64,000 nucleotides of DNA from Asterias amurensis (GCF_032118995.1 NC_092657.1:14304181-14368180); one strand, 5' to 3'. Counted from the first letter of the stretch, positions 1-11,432 are shown. Numbers and translations: made by a program. Notes: generated by a model from the sequence alone, not told the origin.

Positions 1-837
1 TTTCATGAAGCTGCTAAGCACATCAACAATTTGCTAAGCATGATACCTCTCCCTTGGTAAAAAAAGAAAGAAAAAAGGCTTACCAACCAAAGTTCCACGT
101 GATTTTCAGGACAAGCAAGCAACGGGTGAGTACCAGAAACAAGCAAAAATTCCGTGGGTAACGATGTTTTTTTTTTTCAATGAAGACAATTGAAAGCTAG
201 GCAAATTTTTGTGCTGAGCAGTTCTATGGAATTGGGGCCCAGGCTAAAGGGGCCCCATTAAAACATGGCTGACATGACAGCTCACTTGGGCGTGCTGTGG
301 CCGAGTAGAAAAGAGCATCATAAACCGCTAAGTACATCGGCAATGTGTATTTTCAAGATGAGATGTACATGTTACAAATATTGATTTTCCTCGTGACTAC
401 ACAGTTTGGCCACCAATTAAGATCGTTAACATTGTAGCACAGTAAATATTTACAGAAACAATTTGTGAAATCATTCCCTTGGCAATTGCTGGGTTGAGCA
501 TTTAAAGGGGGTGCATACGTTTGGTAAGACAGACATACAAAAGTTTTTGATCGCATAAAGTATGGTTAGAATCATTTGTTTGTTAGTTATGTGGTTATGT
601 TGATTTCTAATAGTTTTTATCCATAGAAAAAAAAATGGAAAACGTTACAGTCAGTAACGATCCTCAAATAAAACAAAAAATCCGTGAAGGGATTATTGTA
701 CTTTTGTGGCATGTACCCGATCCGGATGTTGTACGCATATCTCAAAAACGCGACCACATTTTGGTAGTTTGGGTTTTATTGTATAGAACGATCAATAGTG
801 TACTTCCCCCCGTTTCCCCGTTGTATTTTACTAGCTG
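1..837. other. No gene seen
   Basis: I find no reading frame with a recognisable domain, no tRNA and no well-formed repeat. The stretch is AT-rich with short A and T runs. The longest frames (about 67 and 99 codons) have no family resemblance and look like chance. Confidence 0.5.
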
Positions 838-980
838 TAAATGGTTATGTATTCTTAAAAACTACAGCACTTCAGAAAGTAAAATTTCACGGGAAGCTTT
901 CTACTATCTTAATCTTCAAATTGTGTTAGTTTAATTTACATCTGTACATTTGATAGGAAAAAGTACATGTACCCTTTAAG
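838..980. repeat. Half copy of palindromic element family H
   Basis: This segment matches one arm of the family H palindrome, whose best copy is at 51511-51957. Shared landmarks are the 'ctacagcacttcag' block, 'gggaagctttctactatctt' and the terminal 'tgtaccctttaa'. The opposite arm is missing, so this is a decayed or recombined half element. The outer end still reads TTAA. Confidence 0.55.
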
Positions 981-1365
981 GTGTGTAGGCTAAAATAACA
1001 ACCAGGACGTAAGTTTGTCCTTGTCCTTTCTGTCTATGATTGATATTCGTGTATCCGTAGTATTTGTTTTATACAGAATATGTTTGCTTACAAAACAGTT
1101 GCTGGCAGTGAAAGCACTTGCTGTAATCCACCATTATACATAAACTGACAAACAGTCGAAGTTTGGTATCAATCGGCAATTTCAAAAAAAAAAAATATAT
1201 TAAAAAAACAACTATATCACATTTTAACGAATAAAACGCTCACTGAGCGATAAACTCCAAACGCGAAATTAGATTATGTATTTCTCATCATTTTAGACAT
1301 GAATAAATTATGCACTTTATACATAATTACTCATTTCATTAGTACAAAACATCCATTAGACCGTG

Positions 1366-1478
1366 TCAAATCGATCCATTAAATTTATAAGGCTGGTCAA
1401 GTTGTTTAGGCTGAACAAATGGTCTCATTAAATTTGAAAGGCTGGTCAAATTGTGGCCTTAAATTGTTAAGGCTGATT
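1366..1478. repeat. Short imperfect tandem repeat
   Basis: Three diverged copies of a unit containing 'attaaatt...aaggctggtcaa' follow one another with variable spacers. The array is short and its function is unknown. Confidence 0.5.
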
Positions 1479-2676
1479 TGTACAAACGTGCCCTTCGGGA
1501 TAAAACATGATGTAAATTGCGGCAATTTGCAAGAAGCGCAAACAAGCACTTAACCACAGTATACGGATTATGAACGTATGGTGAGCGTTTTGCCAACATT
1601 TTATCTGTGTGTGGAAAACAAATATCGAATTTCCGTTATCAGATGTAATTTTCTCTAAAACAAAACTCATTCGATCGAAAAACGTTTCACTCAAATACTT
1701 CACAGTTTTTGTTTAAGGAAAAGTAAATTTAACCATAGGCTCTTTGCAGGAGTCCGTCCACGTTTCTGTCGTGCCTCGACTTATTACTTTATTTGCATTT
1801 AGATGTATAATGGTATTATTTTGGAAGATGGTCTCATAATATGAAAACGTGTCTATACAGAATTTCACAGTGCGTATTATCATCGATGTCACCAATTCCA
1901 GGCTCTAGAGACAAACGGCTAACCATGCATGGATCGACTGCATGGCATCCCTTTGGAGGAGTCCCTTTCAAAAGAGATTTTAAAAAGGGCGCAGACAAGA
2001 CAAGTAAGGAATACATAATTACAAATTAAAGTAAGAGTAAGACAAAACAAACATTGAGTTTCCATTCACTGGTGAAAACAAAATACTGTGAATGAGTTTC
2101 AACAACCAATGTAGCTAATTTCCATGTAGGAAACGCCCCAAATAATTCGATTTTTTTTTCTAAAGAAAACATCAGCATTTGTTATTAATTATAGGCAGTG
2201 TTTGTGATTATAGTTTTTGGTGGGTTTGAATTTAATGCACATTCGCACTGGCTCATTTTGTTTGCAGCAATTGCATAACGTAAAATACAGTATGTAACTC
2301 ACAGGGAGTCACATCATCCCGTCAAAAAACTAAGCAGTCTTAAAATTTCACTCAAACTCATTCCCCCATGAAGACAAATGTCCAATAAGGTATCAAATTA
2401 AAGATAGGGTCACCACGGCTTGTATCACTCACACAATGCCAAAGTATAAGCTATTGCAATACTTGTATTTATCAAAGTTGGGACATTTTCTCCGGAGGAA
2501 TAATATAGCTTTTAGGAACTCTGAAATCAACGGTTCATAAATAACTGAATCTAGTTTTTGTAATACTTATTTTGTCCTTATAATAAAGCAATGCTTATAG
2601 TGTCAAAGTGATTCAACAAAACAAAATCAAATATGTTGGCATCGAGATAAATATACAGAAATGAACGCAGACTTAC
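1479..2676. other. No confident gene; possible intron of an upstream-starting gene
   Basis: No clear exon was found. If the signal-peptide exon at 2677-2770 is real, its next exons must lie here or beyond the left edge. One weak candidate on the minus strand begins after an AG near 2003 with the right phase and contains three cysteines, but it ends in a stop within about 45 codons and matches no family I know. Confidence 0.35.
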
Positions 2677-2770
2677 CCTGTGCATCCGATGTGACCACCC
2701 GTGCTACAAACATCCACAACGGCAGAGCCATCCGCGTTACGAACCACATGTACCGCCTGATATCATCCAT
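2677..2770 (-). CDS. Possible signal-peptide first exon, gene unknown
   Basis: On the minus strand an ATG at 2770 opens 31 codons that look like a secretory signal: a short charged start (MDDIRR), then a hydrophobic stretch around 'MALPLWMFVARVV', then a plausible cleavage region 'TSDAQ'. The frame runs directly into a strong splice donor, CAGG|GTAAGT, leaving one base of the next codon (phase 1). This is how many secreted animal proteins begin. I could not identify the following exons, so the product is unknown. A plus-strand TATAAAA at 2802-2808 is in the wrong orientation to serve this exon. Chance cannot be excluded. Confidence 0.4.
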
Positions 2771-3245
2771 GATTGTGCGCGGAAATAGGCGACACTGCGA
2801 GTATAAAACCAGGCTTCGATATGAGAGTAATACACACGGTGTATGTGAGGTAAGCACTGGGTGTGCAATGCGCAGTGCGCAGCTTGCTAAGTTGTATTGA
2901 TGGCACGGACCATAGACAAAATAAAAAATTAACTTGTTCAGCTAAATGGACAATTCCGTATGTTTTTTCTGCAAAATCGAAACAAGAATCTTAATGGCAA
3001 ATGGAACTCTGTGCCTTTTGTACAACCTAACCAAAGGGGCATACAGATTGTTTTGTGTTAGTTTCCTTTTAAACAAAAACATTATGGTTTTGCAAATAAT
3101 GTTCAAACAAAATACAAAAACAAATTTGGGGGGTTTACAATAAGCAATGATTCAACTACGGTAAACTCTGATCACAATACAGATTGTTTAACGGTAAGGA
3201 AAATTAACATTGCAATATTTCGTTGAACATTTTCTTTATTGATTG

Positions 3246-3583
3246 AAGGATTCGGTACCTTTTAAAAATGTCCGCAGATTTACATTAAACTTACAGGGTT
3301 TGAATATAATTATAGTGGAAAGCTTCCCTTCAAATTACTAACTGGGGTTATGTAGTTTAAATTTCAGAAAAAAAGATATACCATAACCATAGCATAACTT
3401 GTTCATACGTTTTTACATAACCCAGACGAAAACTATTTGTTTTACTAATTTTTCAAAAATACAGCACCTCAGTAAGTAAAAAGTCATGGGAAGCTGTCTA
3501 CTATCATAATCTTCAAACTGTGTAAGTTAAATGTAAATCTGTGGACATTGCGATTAGTGTTAGGAAAAAGTACATAGACCCTT
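3246..3583. mobile_element. Family H palindromic element (MITE-like)
   Basis: The two ends are inverted copies: 'ccgcagatttacattaaact' near the left and the matching 'agttaaatgtaaatctgtgg' near the right, with 'ggaaagcttcccttcaaat' mirrored as well. The centre is AT-rich. The terminal TTAA is not intact on either side. No coding capacity. Confidence 0.65.
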
Positions 3584-4689
3584 CATATGACATATGAACG
3601 AGAACCCCTAAAACAAATACAAGATGAAGCACTGAGCAGGAGTCGTCTTAAGCTGCGATCGCTAGACAGTGTGACAAAGCAAAGTGGAGTGGTATAATCA
3701 GTAGTGCACAAGCTAAGAAGCTGCGATTGACAGATAAGATGAGACGGTGATCCCAAGAGTGCGCTCGATTGCAATCGCTTGAGAACTAGGTGGCTACAAT
3801 TGCAAGTCTGTGGCAGGCTCGACAATCTGACGCCACACTTCGTTCGGCTTTTAAAGACCAGTGTCTGTTTACCATTGCCGAAAAGCACTGGCGACCCATC
3901 TAGTCCGTCCTAAATAATGATGAAAGCACTAGCTGCAGGATTGACGAAAACTTCAAATTTGTCATGGGAAATACAACGTTAAGGGAAACCGGCTGGAAGC
4001 TCCCACTCTGCAGAGTATGATTGGGGCCATTTAGTTAATGTCGGCCAATCACATAGCTGGCCCGTGGCTGTACATTGTTTAATAAAACTTAAACCCAGTT
4101 TGAACGCACGTGCTTGTCGGCGGCAACTGGAAGGGAGTTCAATTCGATTTACAGCCACTAGCATGCATTGATCTTGACGACACAGTCCACATGCAATATG
4201 AATTGGGTTTTAACGTCTTATTTTAACGGGCTTATGATTTTTACGGTTCTAGTTCAGGGTCAACAAAATCAATTATCCAAAGCACTGAAGTTCGAGACAT
4301 CATAACCCACTTATAGTTCTTGTTCTTGTTTTAATGATTTGTACCTGGTCAATGGATGCACACACTTGCTTTATTGATTTAAATAGCGAGGGCGCGAGGG
4401 TGCAGTAACCGGGTGGAGAGTTACGGTTCCATGCGACCTGATCGGAGAGGTTTCGCAAGTCTACGGATACACATACATATACCGATTCGTCAACACTTCG
4501 TGTGTTCACGTGACGCGTATCCGCGGCTATCGTATTTTACACACATGTTAGCTACGGATACAGAAGCGCATACACGTCGTAGAAAAACGGATACCGTTTT
4601 GCAGCCTTTTAGCTGTCTTTTTTGTCCCAGATCAGAAACACCTTCAACGGAATTACTTTCACCAGTATCGTGCTTGGTAACGATAACAA
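3584..4689. other. No gene seen; one possible decayed coding remnant
   Basis: Between about 3590 and 3900 the plus strand shows short reading stretches in alternating frames with stops, which could be a dead coding sequence. I recognise no domain. The rest shows nothing interpretable. Confidence 0.35.
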
Positions 4690-4765
4690 ATTGTTAGTCA
4701 TTTGCAAGCATTACAAACCCTTTTCAGAGACCAACTCGACCGATCCAAGGCAACGTGTTCCTTTA
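4690..4765. mobile_element. Terminal fragment of family B element
   Basis: The right end of a family B element is present, with 'gaccaactcgaccgatccaa' followed by 'ggcaacgtgttcctttaa'. The left arm and the central palindrome are absent. It ends in TTAA. Confidence 0.65.
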
Positions 4766-5532
4766 ACATGTGAAAAACTACAAACGAGACTAGTTAACAT
4801 GCCCGTTAAATGTTTAATTCCATTGAGGAAGCTGTTTGGTTATTCGAATGTAAGATAACTCCACTGAAAGCATCCTCATTGAACGCGATCAACGTATGTT
4901 CCCACTCAGCAAAACACCAGTAGAACTCGTCCACACTAGAACTAGGCTAACAATATTGCATACGGTAATTGATTGACCATTTTGGGATGAAGAACAAATG
5001 GGTCATTCCAAGTTCGGTTACTCGTTAAATCCCTCTGGGGATTAGTAACCAAAGATACAAAGATGATTGTGGGTGGAGGCAGGATTGCCCGAACAAATTG
5101 CAAAGGCACGTGACTGTTGCCGCTATGAAGCACGTTTTTTACACGGGAGCAAGGTTCGATTAATTATGATATGGAACATGCCTCTGGTAAATTGGGTGTG
5201 TTTTAAAGTATATCTAGGACAGAAGGCGCTTAGAGCCGTTATTTGATCCTGCGAAACATTAATTATCTTGATTTGAAATATAAGAAGAAAACATGAAAAG
5301 TAACATGTTGCACGTTCTACGATGTCCCTGAGGCATATAGCAGTTTTCAAAACAAGTACAAATACAAGCAACATGCCCATTTGCACCTGTTGTAATACAT
5401 GGCAGCTGAAGCATTTATGCTTCTATTAAACTCATTTGGTGTTGGTAAAAACTATTTGGTGGTGTCAGTCGACTTATCAAGTCTATACAAGTACACATTT
5501 TCGTTAAAAAAAATGCTTAAATAGTGTTATAG

Positions 5533-5572
5533 AAGGGTTTGCGGTAACACCATGTAATGACTATCTCTTTTA
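5533..5572. repeat. Fragment of the GGTTTGCGGTAACACC hairpin repeat
   Basis: About 40 bases match the terminal arm of the hairpin element at 50966-51140: 'ggtttgcggtaacaccatgt' and then 'aatgactatctct'. Only one arm is present here. Confidence 0.6.
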
Positions 5573-5838
5573 AAAAGAATAATGTTAAATAGTGTTATTA
5601 CAATGGAGAAGTCCACCTTAACTCTCAAGGGCCAACTTACGCGCTGTAATGTGGGATATTGTTCTGACTAAAGGGACGCAAACGTAACCCAACCAATTTA
5701 AGCACGTTTATTGTTTTACGCACGGGTCAATCCGTCCAGTTTATAAACATGAACCACCAATGGGGACCCTGTAATGTTTCGAGCCCTAAAAATAATTCAG
5801 AAACAGTTAATATCATCCCCGGGTTATTAGTGTATGTA

Positions 5839-6220
5839 TTAAAGACACTGGACAATATTGGTAATTGTCGAAGCAGTTTCCTTACTTGGTGTATCTCACC
5901 ATATGCATAAAATGATAAACCTCTGAAAATTTGAGCATAACTGGTCGTCTAAGTTGCAAAATAACAATGAAAGAAAAAACACCCTTGTCACACGAAGTGG
6001 TGTGCTTTCATGCTTGATTTCGAGACATAAAATTATAAATCTGAGGTTTTGAAACAAAATGTGTTGAAAATTACTTCTTTCTCGAAAACTACATTACTTC
6101 AGAGGGAGCCGTTTCTCACAATATGTTACACTATCAACAGCTCCCCATTACTCGTTTCAAAGTAAGGTTTTATGCTAATAATTATTTTTAGTAATTACCA
6201 AAAGTTTCCACTGCCTTTAA
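5839..6220. mobile_element. Family A TTAA-flanked palindromic MITE
   Basis: Both ends are TTAA, with diverged inner termini (left 'aagacactggacaatattgg', right 'tttccactgcctttaa'). The middle holds the family's landmark inverted pair around 'tttcgagac' and 'ctcgaaaact', followed by 'gagggagccgtttctcac'. It has no coding capacity. Family A is defined best by the copies at 35341-35726 and 45941-46313. Confidence 0.8.
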
Positions 6221-6620
6221 GCATACCGACCACATCATTGGGGTTGCAGGATTAAATTGGATAGAACTGCATAATTGAATTGCAGGATTGACGAGCCGCA
6301 TCAATATAATTGAGGCAAACTATCTTCCCCACATTGAGATTTGGACAGTTGGATGTCAGCATGTTCTCGTTCTGATTGTCAATGCTCATTGACTAATGAG
6401 ATCGCAGTGCACATTATTGGCAACGGGAGGTCCTGAATCCAAATTGAATCATGTCGTTCATGTAACAGGAAAACCTTCTTCGAATTCATCGGCGAGATAA
6501 AGACATTATTTAAAATGACAAAAATATTTCCTTTCTCTTATTGACGACTTTGGAGGTAATGTGAAATGGTGGAGATAGACGATCATGTAAAAAGGGCGAT
6601 ATATAATAATTGAGTTAAAT

Positions 6621-7007
6621 TTAAAGACCTGGACACTATTGGTAATTATAGAAGACTAGTCTTCACAGTTGGTGTATTTCAACATATGCATAAGATACCA
6701 AACGTTTACAAATTTGTGCTTAATCGGTCGTCGAAGTTGCTAGATAGTAATGTAAGAAAAAAAACACCCTTGTCACACGAGGTTGTGTGCTTTCATATGC
6801 TTGATTTCGAGACTTCGAATTCTAAATCTCAGGTCTCGAATTCAAATTCGTAGAAAATTACTCCTCTCTCGAAAACTACATTACTTCGGAGGGAGCCGTT
6901 TCTCAGAATGTTTTAAACTATCAACTTCTCCCCATTACTCGTTACCATGTAAGGTTTTATGGTAATAATTATTTTGAGTAATTACCAATAGTGTCCACTG
7001 CCTTTAA
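6621..7007. mobile_element. Family A TTAA-flanked palindromic MITE
   Basis: This full-length copy starts TTAAAGACCTGGACACTATT and ends 'agtgtccactgcctttaa'. The 'ttgatttcgagac' block and the matching 'gaaaactacattacttc' arm are present. Confidence 0.85.
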
Positions 7008-7603
7008 TTGAATGGTTTATTCGTCAAGTATGAAACAAAACCATGAAGTTTTAAATCACTTTGTACAGCAACACAAAAAATATTAATAATTCGACAAGCA
7101 GTCAGTGGTCTGCAAACACTTTTCAAAAGCTATTTTACTCCAGCCGATGGCGAGTGAGTCACTTTCATCTAAATATGGAAAGTTCATTGTATTGCTTTAT
7201 TGTATTGTATTGTATTTTGATTTATTTATGATGTTTATTTTGTATGTTTAATGTTTATTATAGATAAGCCATTTTAACTACTGTTGTAATATTTTACCCA
7301 ATCATTTTAATTGTGTGACTGTTCATGCAATGCTTCTGCAAGCAGATTTGATTTTTTTTAACTACCATCAAACAAACCATAACACATATCCTACTTGCAA
7401 TTATTTCACAACACACTGCAACACTAGAATTGATACAAATTAAAATTGTGCCGTATAATAGCAAACATAAGACTTTCACTTTTAATTTAAAAAAACATTT
7501 TTACTTGGTGTGATCACTTAAACTTGTCAAACTCAATTAAATTATCATACATTAACATCAACTTGTACTACATGGACAGTTCATGAAGCAACTTTGTCAA
7601 AGG

Positions 7604-7740
7604 GTATAATGTACTTTTTCTAACACAAAACACAATGCTCACATATTTACACTAAACTAACACAATTTGAAGACAAATAGTAATAGTAAAGCTTCCCTTA
7701 AAATATTTGTGAAAAAAAGTAAAACAATGGGTCGTATAAA
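7604..7740. mobile_element. Half copy of family H element
   Basis: The segment matches the left arm of family H ('aagggtataatgtacttttt', 'ttacactaaactaacac', 'gtaaagcttccctt'). The other arm is not recognisable. Flanking sequence to the right is AT-rich. Confidence 0.55.
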
Positions 7741-7829
7741 CAAAAACTAGCATTTGCTTTTACAATAGCCTTTTACTTAAATCGTTATAAATAAAAGTAA
7801 CCCTTAACTTGCTAGTAAATTGGTCGAAG

Positions 7830-7965
7830 AAGTATTTTATTCCTATCTGAAAGCACACAAATTCGTCCAACAAGGGTGTTTTTTCTTTCATCATTTACTC
7901 GCAACTTCGATAACCGATTGAGCCCAAACTTTCACAGGCTAATCGTTATTTTGTGCCCTTGTTGG
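7830..7965. mobile_element. Fragment of family C element
   Basis: This piece contains 'atctgaaagcacacaaattc' and 'gtccaacaagggtgtttttt', then 'cgcaacttcgataaccgatt', as in the right half of the copy at 8909-9250. The ends are lost. Confidence 0.6.
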
Positions 7966-8702
7966 AATTGAAGGCGGCAGTTTCCACATTGTCAAGTTGT
8001 TGATGGCTATGATGAGGAAACAGCCATCCTCTCCACACCTGTTATCGGTGTTTTTAGAGCAATTAAAGCACACAACACATTTGTATATTGTTACGGACTA
8101 CGTGAAATCTACACTTTGGTCTTGTGTATAACTACTGTATAATTTGTAGAAATACTTGATATCCTTTGCAACATTATTTGAAACATCTACATTAAGTGTT
8201 ACTCAATTGATTTTTCTTAAACGTGAATGTGTACATTAAAATATTATTACATACGTTTTTTTAATTTGAAAAGACGATCCTTTTCAAGTATATTTTTTAA
8301 CTTAAGTTTACAACAAGTCTACATCTATTTCTAACGAATCCACAGTAAAGTGCATACCGTAACGAGTTTGGTTGAGTGTAAATTCCTATGAAATAAGTAT
8401 GCTAACGTTTATCAATAGTATGACGTAACAGCAAAAGTGTTTATCAAACTACGGAATATTTGTACGAATCGTTACAACAGTTAGAAATGAAAAGAGTAAC
8501 ATTATCGGTATTATGAATATAAACAAATGCAAATTTAGAAATGATATCTTAATAAAGTATTTCATTGGTTGCTTGCTTCAATATCAAACACGACAACATC
8601 ACTGCCAATTTGTTTTACTTACAGATATCCTGTCTAATAATGTGACTAAGGTATAACGTTTATTATTTGTTTTAGTAGTTATTATATGTATAATAGTATA
8701 AT

Positions 8703-8710
8703 TAAAAAAA
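8703..8710 (-). terminator. Pol III terminator of the tRNA-Leu gene
   Basis: A run of T residues on the minus strand directly follows the tRNA 3' end, the standard RNA polymerase III stop signal. Confidence 0.7.
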
Positions 8711-8711
8711 G

Positions 8712-8794
8712 TATCAGGAGTGGGATTCGAACCCACGCCTACAGGGTAGACTACGACCTGAACGTAGCGCCTTAGACCGCTCGGCCATCCTGAC
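8712..8794 (-). tRNA. tRNA-Leu (anticodon CAG)
   Basis: The minus strand folds as an 83-nt class II tRNA. It starts GTCAGGATGGCCGAGCGGTC (acceptor, A box), has the anticodon loop TTCAGGT with CAG, a long variable arm, and the B box GTGGGTTCGAATCCCAC. The acceptor 3' side TCCTGAT pairs fully with GTCAGGA if the first pair is a G-U wobble. A run of seven T follows within two bases, which is a normal RNA polymerase III terminator. The discriminator base is A. It looks functional and has no intron. Confidence 0.95.
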
Positions 8795-8908
8795 CGGATA
8801 TTTCCCCACTTCGTAATGAAACAAACCTTTGTAATATGTTTTATATCGATATGGTTTTATTACGTCAATGCAACGAACGCTGCATTAAACCAAATAAATA
8901 GTCCAAGT

Positions 8909-9250
8909 TTAAAGGGAAGGTACATGTTTCGTAATTACTCAAAACAAAGTTAACTTAAAAACTGACTTGGTAACGAGCATTGGAGAGCTGTAGATGGTCA
9001 AAAACGTCGTGGGAAACGACTCCCTCTGAAGTAATGTAGTTTTTGCGAAAAGGGTAATTTATCTGAAATTATCTGAAAGCACACAAATTCGTCCTTTACG
9101 AGTGTTTTTTCTTTCATCATTTACTCGCAACTTCGATGACCGATTGAGCCTAAACTTTCACAAGCTTATCTTTATTTTATGCATATGATGGGATACACAC
9201 AGTGAGAAGACTGGTCTTTGACAATTACGAAAGGTGTACCTTCACTTTAA
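8909..9250. mobile_element. Family C TTAA-flanked palindromic MITE
   Basis: It starts 'ttaaagggaaggtacatgtt' and ends 'aaggtgtaccttcacttta' plus A, so it is flanked by TTAA. The internal layout resembles family A (same 'gactccctctgaagtaatgt' and 'cacaaattcgtcc' blocks), but the termini differ. C is therefore a sister family with its own ends. Confidence 0.75.
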
Positions 9251-9359
9251 CAAAGACAACGAACGATTTAAATTGTTAGACAATCTTTTTAAAGTTAACA
9301 ACCAGTTCAACGGGGTCAATTATTTTCGAGTTCCTACTTTTGATTAACTTGTCTGTTAC

Positions 9360-9412
9360 CTGCCGTACTCCCATGCTACAATTCTTAAGTGAGCACCCGA
9401 TACATCACATTC
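9360..9412 (-). pseudogene. Decayed copy of a fibrinogen-domain terminal exon
   Basis: On the minus strand 'NYWHECDVSG' and then, one frame over, 'SLKNCSMGVRQV' align with the end of the neighbouring gene ('[12 protein letters not shown]'). The frame jump and missing upstream sequence show a dead remnant. It lies about 240 bases past the stop of the intact last exon, so it looks like a local duplication that decayed. Confidence 0.55.
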
Positions 9413-9646
9413 GTGCCAGTAGTTAACGACAAAACGGGGCAAGAAGATGCACAGTTCCCCTGACACAGGTTGTAATCGTCTCCCCATGTTACTGCCTCTG
9501 TTGGTAGGTAACGGCATGCTTGTAATTTGTGTAGAACCTAGGTAAGTGATGTAAAGAACTAGGTACATGTATATTTCCAAGCTGGTACTGGGCGGGCTTG
9601 CACTGCCCCAAGGACCAACGACAGTGCGCAGTGACAAACTTTGAGT

Positions 9647-9966
9647 TTATATTACTTGCCGTAATTTCATGCTGCATTTCTTGAGCGAGTATCTTCGACC
9701 TTTCCAACCCATCCACTCTATTCCCCGTCCGAATGGCGCATCTGCCTGTTGGAAGTATACACCGTTCAGATGAGCAGTATGGCAATCTCTATACCACCAG
9801 GCACCGGTATATGTCACAGCACAGTTTACACCAAACACGTCATTGTCCTGGTCCTTGGTAGTGAATGGGCGCCCATTGTGCCATGCTGTCAATGAATCAC
9901 CTGCTGTACTCTGAGCATCATATGAACCGACATGGAGAGTGTACTTGTCACCTGTGTTATGAGACC
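9647..9966 (-). CDS. Fibrinogen-related gene, last exon (C-terminal half of FReD)
   Basis: The acceptor is ACGCAG|GG. It encodes '[13 protein letters not shown]', the calcium-loop motif 'KDQDNDVF' and the ligand-pocket segment '[19 protein letters not shown]', and ends 'MKLRQVI' before TAA. The reading frame is open throughout. Confidence 0.88.
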
Positions 9967-11432
9967 CTGCGTAATGCATGTGCACACGCTGTCAATCATT
10001 TTATTTGTGTAAGTCCGTTGACCTACTGTGGGCGGCGCTTATCTGTTATGAAGGATCTAGAATAATCTAGTGTAGTACTTTCTAGAAAACCACACACGAA
10101 TCCTTTAAATACGGGCTGTGAGAAATTTTCGAGAGGACACATTACGCAAGACTGGTGGAAGCTACGACTTCTGTGATTGTGATACAACTCGTTGAAGGAG
10201 CTTGTGATAGAGTTCGCGTTTGACCGAGTGCAGTTAAAGAGCGTATTTAGATTCCGGAAAGGACATTTTCGAACTTAGTCTACAGTTCGGTATTTTGGGG
10301 CCTTTTCCCCATATTTTGTGGCGGGTGTCAGATTGTGTACCCGTTGTTGTTTCGTCTTCTTCTGGACATTTTATCGGAGTGAGTTTACCCCGTGATAGCT
10401 CATAGTCACATCGGCAAAGAACTTATTTATCGCCCCTGGAGCTGATCGTTTAAAGCCAGTGTTTGTGTTCCTCACCGTATCTTCTGTTGCTGTCGACGTA
10501 TTAGCCCGTAAGATACTTATTTTGTATAAGAACCATTTGTTAATGTACATTTGATTTAATCAATCATTGTATATTTGTTAAACCGAATCGGTAACTGAAG
10601 TGGTTGATAGTTTTATCATTAAATCGCTTTGTTTCTGTGTTCTTATACATCAGTGTCACCTTGTTTGATTTCTTTGTTGCATCTGAGGAAATTCAGGCTT
10701 TTTGAGTGATTTATATTCACGGATAGTTTGGAGTTTTTTGGATCGTAACACCTGTAACACCAAACTCACCATAAGAAGCCCAAGCTCTGTTAGACTGCCA
10801 ATCTTCCAAATCTACTCTGAGTTGCCATTGACCCGATTTAGTAAGGTCACGCAGGATATTATTCCCTAACCAGAACTCATTATGCAGATCACCAAACCCA
10901 GATTGGTATTCAGTCCAGTTACGGTAAAAAATCAACCGAGCCATCTTGTCTCATCTGGAACACGATCCAGCCTCCTCCATCAGTCTCCATATCGCAGTAA
11001 ACCTGTAACCCACCAGATGGACTTGTTGGATAGATTGTGTATATGCCACTCCTACGATAACCAGCTTGATACATCATCAAACAACTGCTGTAACTTGCAG
11101 TGCTCTGTGCTGGGTACAGAGTGTTGTTCACATTGTCATCATAGTACACACTTCCTTGCAGCTCAACGAAGTCATCTGGGTCGTGTGACCTGCTGCCGTC
11201 ATTCAACTCACATAAACGGGTTGTGATGTGATAGTTGACTGATACACACTGTGGATATGTGAAGCATTGTCGCACGCAGTTTACTGGAGATGGTTCAGTC
11301 TTCCATTTAAACACATGGTTCAGCAACGCACGATCGCGGACCATGTGAAAGGCTGAACCTTTTGTGATGCACTCACTTGTGCAACTTTCCACCATGGAAA
11401 ATAATCATGACAACAACCATGACCCGTTTCAT
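9647..11432 (-). CDS. Fibrinogen-related protein with PAN/Apple domain (frame broken twice)
   Basis: A secreted lectin-like protein of the fibrinogen-related (FReD) family, which in invertebrates usually binds acetylated sugars or microbial surfaces. Order: a signal peptide from the ATG at 11432 ([12 protein letters not shown]), a PAN/Apple-type region with '[11 protein letters not shown]' and 'CELNDG', then a full fibrinogen C-terminal domain: '[19 protein letters not shown]', '[13 protein letters not shown]', '[13 protein letters not shown]', 'GAWWYRDCH', 'GIEWMGWKG', stop at 9647-9649. Two exons, 10770-11432 and 9647-9966, join in phase 1 at donor G|GTGAGT and acceptor CAG|GG. Two single-base breaks interrupt the frame: an extra C at about 11396-11397 between signal peptide and PAN region, and an extra T in a run of six at 10926-10931 inside the fibrinogen domain. 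These may be assembly errors in short runs or real inactivation. The D-x-D-N-D segment expected to bind calcium is intact. Confidence 0.8.
9967..10769 (-). other. Intron of the fibrinogen-related gene; possible LTR-like insert
   Basis: The intron is about 0.8 kb. From roughly 10029 ('tgtgggcggcgctt') to 10682 it differs in texture from the surroundings: less AT-rich and with a 'tctagaataatctag' motif near its start, reminiscent of a solo LTR of a retrotransposon. I find no target-site duplication and no primer-binding site, so the LTR reading is only a suggestion. Confidence 0.35.
10770..11432 (-). CDS. Fibrinogen-related gene, first exon (signal, PAN, N-terminal half of FReD)
   Basis: It runs from the ATG at 11432 to the donor GTGAGT at 10769-10764. 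The frame changes twice because of one extra base near 11396 and one in the homopolymer at 10926-10931. On either side of the second break the family pattern continues perfectly ('RQDGSVDF' in one frame, '[12 protein letters not shown]' in the next), so this is one exon, not two. Confidence 0.75.

Noticed and set aside
3583..3910. Possible coding sequence on either strand
   Set aside because: The minus-strand frame has no family resemblance, and the plus-strand reading needs several frame changes and has stops. At most it is a dead remnant.
10029..10690. Solo LTR in the lectin intron
   Set aside because: The texture is suggestive, but no target duplication or matching second LTR was found, so it is mentioned only as a possibility within the intron entry.
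10882..11226. Plus-strand 114-codon frame
   Set aside because: Antisense to the fibrinogen-related exon; no domain.
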